Below are positions 6,750 to 10,057 of a DNA stretch of 10,057 bases, in pieces (positions within the stretch are counted from its first letter, which is position 1; each line of letters starts with the position of its first letter). This stretch comes from CAUZEO01 sp963578625 (lineage in GTDB: Bacteria > Verrucomicrobiota > Kiritimatiellia > SLOV01): assembly GCA_963578625.1 (NCBI GenBank), contig CAUZEO010000192.1, positions 1-10,057 on the forward strand, read 5' to 3'. The translations under genes were made by a program, and so were the position numbers. The notes below the pieces were generated by a model, which saw only the letters and a list, made by a program, of their open reading frames with translations, ran no database searches and had not been told where the DNA came from.

Positions 6750-7168
6750 CCTCGGTTTTAGTGCTTGGCTCGCGCTCAGCCCCTCAAATAAAAAATAGGC
6801 AAGCCACTTCCGTAACGCCCCATCCGGTAACTTCATCAGGGCGCGGACAAAACCCGATTGCCGACTCACCTAACCTTAATGAAACCGCGACGAATAAAAA
6901 CACGGTCGGTCTCAAAATATTTAAGCCCGGTACCTTAGAGAATAAACCGAAAACCAGTCAACAAATTTAGATTACTTTTTTTGTCAACTAATTTTCCGCG
7001 GCTGAGAACGCGATCCCAAGATAGGATTGAAACACCCAAAGTACTCTATTAACTTGACAAAATCAAGCTAATAATTACTTTGGGAGCCTCACCGGGGGGC
7101 GGAAGGTAATCTTAACCTGCCGAATTTTCTCGCAAACGCAGCCTTGAAGAGAGCATTTACCGCTGATC
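6750..7168. other. 419-bp divergent intergenic region
   Basis: This is the only long non-coding stretch. It is AT-rich compared with its flanks and separates the divergent tRNA-Thr/tuf operon (minus) and rlmB (plus). It holds a 50-bp palindrome at 7035-7084 (separate entry). It also holds two minus-strand TTGAC hexamers starting 26 nt apart, TTGACA at 6987-6982 and TTGACT at 6961-6956. The second is followed after 18 nt by TAAGGT (6937-6932) and then a GC-rich stretch, as stable-RNA promoters often have, but the -10 match is only 3 of 6. No further tRNA and no convincing protein gene was found; open frames here lack ribosome-binding sites and family resemblance. Confidence 0.6.
7035..7084. 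promoter_or_regulatory. 50-bp palindrome with back-to-back promoter-like hexamers
   Basis: The outer arms CCCAAAGTA (7035-7043) and TACTTTGGG (7076-7084) are perfect inverted repeats. The inner arms repeat the symmetry as ATTA-A-CTTGA and TCAAG-C-TAAT around a CAAAA centre, leaving a small unequal internal loop (CTCT against ATT). Promoter-like hexamers face outward. On the plus strand TTGACA (7054-7059), a 16-nt spacer and TACTTT (7076-7081) point to rlmB, 85 nt away. On the minus strand TTGATT (7066-7061), a 17-nt spacer and TACTTT (7043-7038) point to the tRNA-Thr/tuf operon. The -10 matches are weak (3 of 6), so an operator or a structured RNA are alternatives. There is no T-run on either side, which argues against an intrinsic terminator. 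Confidence 0.5.
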
Positions 7169-7891
7169 ATGCCGAGATCCAGTCGAGAATATCTGTACGG
7201 GATCAACCCCGCCTTCGAGGTTCTCCGGGCCGGGAAACGGCGAGTTCAGGAGGCCTACTTCTCCGAGTCCGCCCGCAAGAACCCCCGAATACAGAAACTG
7301 GAAAAGCGGTGCCGCGAATTGGATATTCCCCTGGAATGGGTGGAAAAAGGCCGAATTTTACAACTATCCAAAAGCAAGGATAACCAGGGTGTTGTCTTGA
7401 AAGCCGAGACCTATCCGTACTTGGCTTCTGATACCTTCTGGGAAAAGAAGAGGCTCCTGCTTCTGGATAACGTCGAAGATCCCCACAATGTCGGAGCCCT
7501 GCTACGCTGCGCGGAAATCTTCGGATTTCGTGACGTTCTCCTCACCAGCCGGGGAACGCCGGACATATACCCCTCTGTGGTTAAGGTTTCCGCCGGAGCC
7601 AGTGAGTTTTTGAATGTCGCCCGGGACGGTACGGCCAACCGCTACATGAAAGTGGCTCTGGACAAAGGCTTTACCGTCGTCGCCCTGGATGCAAGGGGCA
7701 CTGATACCCTCCGCGACATTAGAGAAGACCCTTTCGAAAAGCTTCTGCTCGTGGTAGGTGGCGAGGACAAATCAGTTGGGCAGTTCATCATCAACAAGGC
7801 CCATCACGTCGTATCGATCCCCCAACAGGGCCGGGTAAACTCCCTGAATGCCTCCGTAGCAGCAGGCATTGCCATGTACGAACTCGCGTGA
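7169..7891 (+). CDS. rlmB: TrmH/SpoU-family 23S rRNA 2'-O-methyltransferase, RlmB-like
   Basis: This SPOUT-class enzyme uses S-adenosylmethionine to methylate ribose 2'-OH. In RlmB the target is G2251 of 23S rRNA in the peptidyl-transferase P loop. The 240 residues comprise an N-terminal substrate-binding domain (about 1-80, beginning YLYGINPAFEVLRAGKRRVQ) and a knotted catalytic domain. Motif 1 is LDNVEDPHNVGALLRCAEIF (99-118, with N107 and R113). Motif 2 is VVGGEDKSVG (195-204, with E199). Motif 3 is IPQQGRVNSLNASVAAGIAM (217-236). Motif 3 usually reads IPM-x-G, so the Q is a small variant. Length is typical (240-250). The ATG at 7169-7171 has only a weak, distant GAGAG, but the protein starts at the expected place. 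RlmB is the best fit; TrmH-family rRNA methyltransferases of other sites are hard to separate by eye. Confidence 0.88.
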   Translation: MPRSSREYLYGINPAFEVLRAGKRRVQEAYFSESARKNPRIQKLEKRCRELDIPLEWVEKGRILQLSKSKDNQGVVLKAETYPYLASDTFWEKKRLLLLDNVEDPHNVGALLRCAEIFGFRDVLLTSRGTPDIYPSVVKVSAGASEFLNVARDGTANRYMKVALDKGFTVVALDARGTDTLRDIREDPFEKLLLVVGGEDKSVGQFIINKAHHVVSIPQQGRVNSLNASVAAGIAMYELA

Positions 7892-7902
7892 CGGGGTGCG
7901 AG

Positions 7903-7935
7903 GCGGCCTCCGGCCGCGGTTTTCGGGTCTTTTTC
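7903..7935 (+). terminator. Probable intrinsic terminator of rlmB
   Basis: Eleven nt after the rlmB stop, GCGGCC (7903-7908) and GGCCGC (7912-7917) form a perfect 6-bp GC stem with a TCC loop. It is followed by GGTTTT and, after CGGGTC, a run of five T. The T-tract is split, so efficiency may be modest. It also separates rlmB from the convergent exonuclease gene, which ends at 8007; no T-run appears on the minus-strand side of the stem, so it looks one-directional. Confidence 0.55.
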
Positions 7936-8006
7936 AAGTGTGCCTGAATTGGACTCAGTTCCCCTGGAAAACTCGGGCCGCGAACACCGAAATCAACGCA
8001 TCCGGG

Positions 8007-8654
8007 TCAGGGTTTTCCGCCGTTTCCCGCTTTTTCCAGCGCTTCCATGAGCCGGAGATAGATTTCGCGGCTGACCCAGGCATCCGTCGCGGCGTACTGG
8101 ATCTGTCGCTCCGATAACTGCACGCGCCCCCAATTGGAACGCTGTTCGCTCTTGGAAATCCGAAACCCGAGTACGATGGCGGTAAGGGATCGGAGGCCGT
8201 TATTCTTAATGCCGCACTCGTCGGTGAGTGGCTCGAGGTCGAGAAATCCCCGCGCTTTAAACGGAATGATTTCAGTAAGCTGGCGCACGTCGAACCCCGT
8301 TGCTACGCCCACCTTCAGAATGTCATCCCGCTCGAAAAGCCGAAAAAGCCGCTTGGGGTTGCTTAATTTTTCAAGCTGAAAAATATAGACGGTCTCTTCG
8401 CCGCACAACTGCACGAGCGAGGGCAGGAAATTCTGACCCTTCTTAAACGAGGGTCGCGATTCGGTATCGAACCCGAGAACCTTCTCGCGACGCAACGCCT
8501 TGAGAGCGTGGGTCAACGATTCGTCATCGGCAACAAAAGTGATGGAGCCTCGATACCGGTTCAACTCGAGGTGGTTAGTTTCCTCTTTGGTTATGGTGGT
8601 GCGAAACTGGAATTTACTAGCTTCGGGTTTTGCGTTTGCCTTCTGGGATTTCAT
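8007..8654 (-). CDS. Stand-alone DEDDy 3'-5' exonuclease domain protein (RNase D-like)
   Basis: This is a 215-residue protein with a single RNase D/WRN-type exonuclease domain, which removes nucleotides from RNA or DNA 3' ends using two metal ions. The acidic catalytic set is visible: ExoI LGFDTESRPSF with D63 and E65; ExoII KVGVATGFDVRQL with D122; ExoIII QIQYAATDAWVSREIY with Y187 and D191, the DEDDy subclass. Between them are LPSLVQLCGEETVYIFQLEK and GLRSLTAIVLGFRISKSEQR followed by SNW. No HRDC domain follows, so this is not full-length RNase D. The first 35 residues are polar and Lys-rich with no signal peptide. The ATG (8652-8654) has GAGG 5 nt upstream. The substrate cannot be told from sequence. 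A TATCAT -10-like box lies at 8719-8714, without a good -35. Confidence 0.9.
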   Translation of the reverse strand: MKSQKANAKPEASKFQFRTTITKEETNHLELNRYRGSITFVADDESLTHALKALRREKVLGFDTESRPSFKKGQNFLPSLVQLCGEETVYIFQLEKLSNPKRLFRLFERDDILKVGVATGFDVRQLTEIIPFKARGFLDLEPLTDECGIKNNGLRSLTAIVLGFRISKSEQRSNWGRVQLSERQIQYAATDAWVSREIYLRLMEALEKAGNGGKP

Positions 8655-8789
8655 TCAGTCCTCGGCCTGTCCAGTGCACTGTGCCTGCCCGCATCGGGAT
8701 GGTGAAACGGGGTATGATAGGGAGCAGCGACCACAAGGCGAGAAAATCCGTACACTGTTTGCGCGAGTCGGCTTTATCGGGCTATTCAC
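8655..8789 (-). promoter_or_regulatory. Leader region of the exonuclease gene
   Basis: These 135 nt separate the CbiX-like gene from the exonuclease on the same strand. On the minus strand TATCAT (8719-8714) matches the -10 consensus at 5 of 6, but the expected -35 positions read CTCGCC, so a sigma-70 promoter is only possible. Downstream of it are CCCGATGCGGG (8698-8688, a 4-bp stem with a 3-nt loop) and the perfect 10-bp palindrome CAGTGCACTG (8681-8672). These could be a small hairpin and a protein-binding site in the 5' leader. Confidence 0.3.
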
Positions 8790-8809
8790 TCAGAAAAAGC
8801 GTTTTCTGA
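8790..8809. repeat. Inverted repeat overlapping the CbiX-like stop codon
   Basis: TCAGAAAA (8790-8797) and TTTTCTGA (8802-8809) form a perfect 8-bp inverted repeat around AGCG. The minus-strand stop TGA is its outer edge, so the hairpin covers the last residues of the CbiX-like protein. The stem is AT-rich and no T-run follows in the minus direction, so it does not look like a standard intrinsic terminator. It could protect the mRNA 3' end, or arise from the Lys/Phe-type codons at the C-terminus. Confidence 0.45.
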
Positions 8810-10057
8810 CAAAATTAGTGGGGTTTTCGAAATCCGCGAATCCAATCGCCGGGGCAGCCTGATCCTCCGGAATGTCGTTCTCACCCCAATGGGCCGCCTC
8901 CCGGGCCAATGAAACGAATACGCTGCATGGCTCAGGACAGGGAATCGGGAAATTTTTCGGGCCATCCAGCCAGACTGGGTCTCGCACGCACTGGGTACAC
9001 AGCGCGTTTGCGCAGCGACGAATGCACGCGTCATCCACCTCGCGTGCCCTCTCGTATCTACCGGTTTGGCGGTCGAGCGCTGCGGGCGCCTCAATGATGT
9101 TCAGCCGCCCCTGCCGGCAAAGAGCTGCGTGCCGTAGAGCCGCCGGATAAATGATCTCTATCCACTTCGCCGCTTCCTCCGCCGTTTGACATTCAATGAC
9201 CCAGCCGGATCGTAGAGATCGGGATCCGGAGAGCGGGCGATACTCGCCATCGTCATCAAAACGTGCCCATTTCCGGAACTCGTTGAAGTCGGCTGGCACG
9301 GGCGGACGCGCACCGCCGGAGGGCCCCTTGATGATCACGCCGTTTTCCCGGGCCGCGATTCCCAGCTCCCCGAACATGGCGGCCCCGCCGGAGAGGATTC
9401 GTTTCAGTTCATGGATTTCCAAGGACTCTGCCCGTACACGTTCCACGGATTCGGCGCCCGGCAAGGCCTCTCGGGCAAGGGATTCGATGACATCGGTCAA
9501 TTGCTTGTGCGTCCCCACCGCGGCGGCAAATCGTAACCGGCGGCCTCCCCTGACATTCTCTCCACCGGCAAGATCAAGATCGCGCGGAATGGTTTCCGCA
9601 ACGTGCCACCCATCCGCGACGAACAGGGGAACAACGACTATCTCATCCGCGTTTACCAGCGACAAGATCTGCTCGAGTCCTGGTTCTTGGTCCAGAAAAG
9701 CGGTAGCGACCTCGTGAAACTGCTCCATCTCGCGAACCCGCTCCGCCTGAAGATAGATATTCTTCTCCGAGTTGAGATTTCGAGGCGTGCCGTGCCCGAG
9801 GACAACCAGCGCTTCGCCTCCGGTGGCGCCTGCGTCGCGAGTCCGCTGCACAATAACATCTGCAAGCGAAGGATGCGCACCGACCGGTGCGGTGTAAGAG
9901 ATAACCCGGCCCTTCGCCACGTGCCGGCCTGGGCCGGGGATGCCCAGCTCCCTGGGCATGACTTCCTCGGTAAAGTAACCGCTGGACATGAATACAGGAA
10001 CCACCACGATCTCTTCCGAATCGAACAGCTCCAGCGAGCGACAAATGGCGGGTTCTT
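8790..10057 (-). CDS. Tandem CbiX-like chelatase with DR2241-type cysteine-rich C-terminus (5' end beyond window)
   Basis: At least 421 residues are visible and the frame stays open at the right edge, so the true start lies outside. Two CbiX/SirB-type modules can be seen. The first has EEIVVVPVFMSSGYFTEEVM and VISYTAPVGAHPSLADVI; its GHG motif is beyond the edge. The second has ALVVLGHGTPRN, DEIVVVPLFVADGWHVAETI and LRFAAAVGTHKQLTDVIESL, with His in GHG and GTH at the usual metal-site places. CbiX proteins insert Co or other metals into sirohydrochlorin-type tetrapyrroles. The roughly 200-residue C-terminal part ends in a cysteine cluster, CIRRC, CTQC and CPEPC (codons within about 8922-9026), suited to an iron-sulfur cluster. 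This layout matches Deinococcus DR2241. The first GTG after the edge (10005-10007) would split module 1 and is not a real start. Confidence 0.82.
   Translation of the reverse strand, partial: EPAICRSLELFDSEEIVVVPVFMSSGYFTEEVMPRELGIPGPGRHVAKGRVISYTAPVGAHPSLADVIVQRTRDAGATGGEALVVLGHGTPRNLNSEKNIYLQAERVREMEQFHEVATAFLDQEPGLEQILSLVNADEIVVVPLFVADGWHVAETIPRDLDLAGGENVRGGRRLRFAAAVGTHKQLTDVIESLAREALPGAESVERVRAESLEIHELKRILSGGAAMFGELGIAARENGVIIKGPSGGARPPVPADFNEFRKWARFDDDGEYRPLSGSRSLRSGWVIECQTAEEAAKWIEIIYPAALRHAALCRQGRLNIIEAPAALDRQTGRYERAREVDDACIRRCANALCTQCVRDPVWLDGPKNFPIPCPEPCSVFVSLAREAAHWGENDIPEDQAAPAIGFADFENPTNFVRKRFF

Noticed and set aside
6657..6869. Minus-strand 70-codon frame upstream of tuf
   Set aside because: Its second half is translation straight through tRNA-Thr, giving the familiar spurious AQMVEH...VSGSIPLVG peptide, so it is not a protein gene.
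6932..6961. TTGACT-18-TAAGGT as a definite promoter of tRNA-Thr/tuf
   Set aside because: The -35 is good and the discriminator is GC-rich, but the -10 matches only 3 of 6 positions and the spacing is 18, so I kept it as an observation and not as a called promoter.
8500..8862. Plus-strand frame over the exonuclease 5' half and its leader
   Set aside because: It overlaps the well-supported DEDDy exonuclease gene on the other strand and resembles no family I recognise.
9196..9717. Plus-strand 173-codon frame opposite the CbiX-like gene
   Set aside because: Pro/Ser/Arg-rich antisense shadow of the chelatase domains without a ribosome-binding site.
1..10057. CRISPR array, insertion sequence, integrase or phage genes
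   Set aside because: No regularly spaced direct repeats, transposase or integrase motifs, or target-site duplications were seen. The content is conserved core genes plus three ordinary single-copy genes.

Overview
The window is bacterial chromosome, about 57-60% GC by eye. Most of it is one conserved information-processing cluster on the minus strand, followed by a divergently transcribed rRNA methyltransferase and two further minus-strand genes. Several features suggest a member of the Planctomycetes-Verrucomicrobia-Chlamydiae (PVC) group. The EF-Tu effector loop has the sequence RDATK-I-LTI where most bacteria have ARGITI, which I recall (unchecked) resembles planctomycete EF-Tu. L7/L12 has a VLELSQL-type N-terminal helix like that of chlamydiae. 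RpoB begins in a PVC-like way. This assignment is an inference, not a phylogeny.

Reading the minus strand 5' to 3', the cluster is tRNA-Thr(GGU), tuf, tRNA-Trp(CCA), secE, nusG, rplK, rplA, rplJ, rplL, rpoB. The last gene runs off the left edge of the window. This is the classic tufB-secE-nusG-rplKAJL-rpoB(C) order. The gaps are very small: 2 nt between rplK and rplA, 10 nt between rplA and rplJ, 12 nt between tuf and tRNA-Trp, and 19 nt between secE and nusG. That fits one long transcript supplying elongation factor Tu, two tRNAs, a Sec translocase subunit, the NusG transcription factor, the L1 and L11/L10/L12 stalk proteins, and the RNA polymerase beta subunit. The longest internal gaps are about 115-120 nt, between rplL and rpoB and between tRNA-Thr and tuf.

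The only long non-coding stretch is 6750-7168, between the divergent tRNA-Thr/tuf operon and rlmB. It is AT-rich compared with its surroundings and carries a near-perfect 50-bp palindrome (7035-7084). Inside it lie back-to-back promoter-like hexamers facing both ways.

On the plus strand lies one gene, rlmB (TrmH/SpoU-family 2'-O-methyltransferase), followed by a probable intrinsic terminator. Converging on it from the right are two minus-strand genes. One is a stand-alone DEDDy 3'-5' exonuclease domain protein. The other is the 3' part of a gene for a tandem CbiX-like chelatase-fold protein with a cysteine-rich C-terminal region resembling Deinococcus DR2241. Its 5' end is beyond the right edge.

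I see no mobile element, CRISPR array or phage gene. The most unusual points are the EF-Tu effector-loop variant, the palindromic divergent regulatory region, the lack of room for an L10 leader before rplJ, the acidic N-terminal extension of L7/L12, and the CbiX/iron-sulfur fusion away from any visible siroheme or cobalamin genes.
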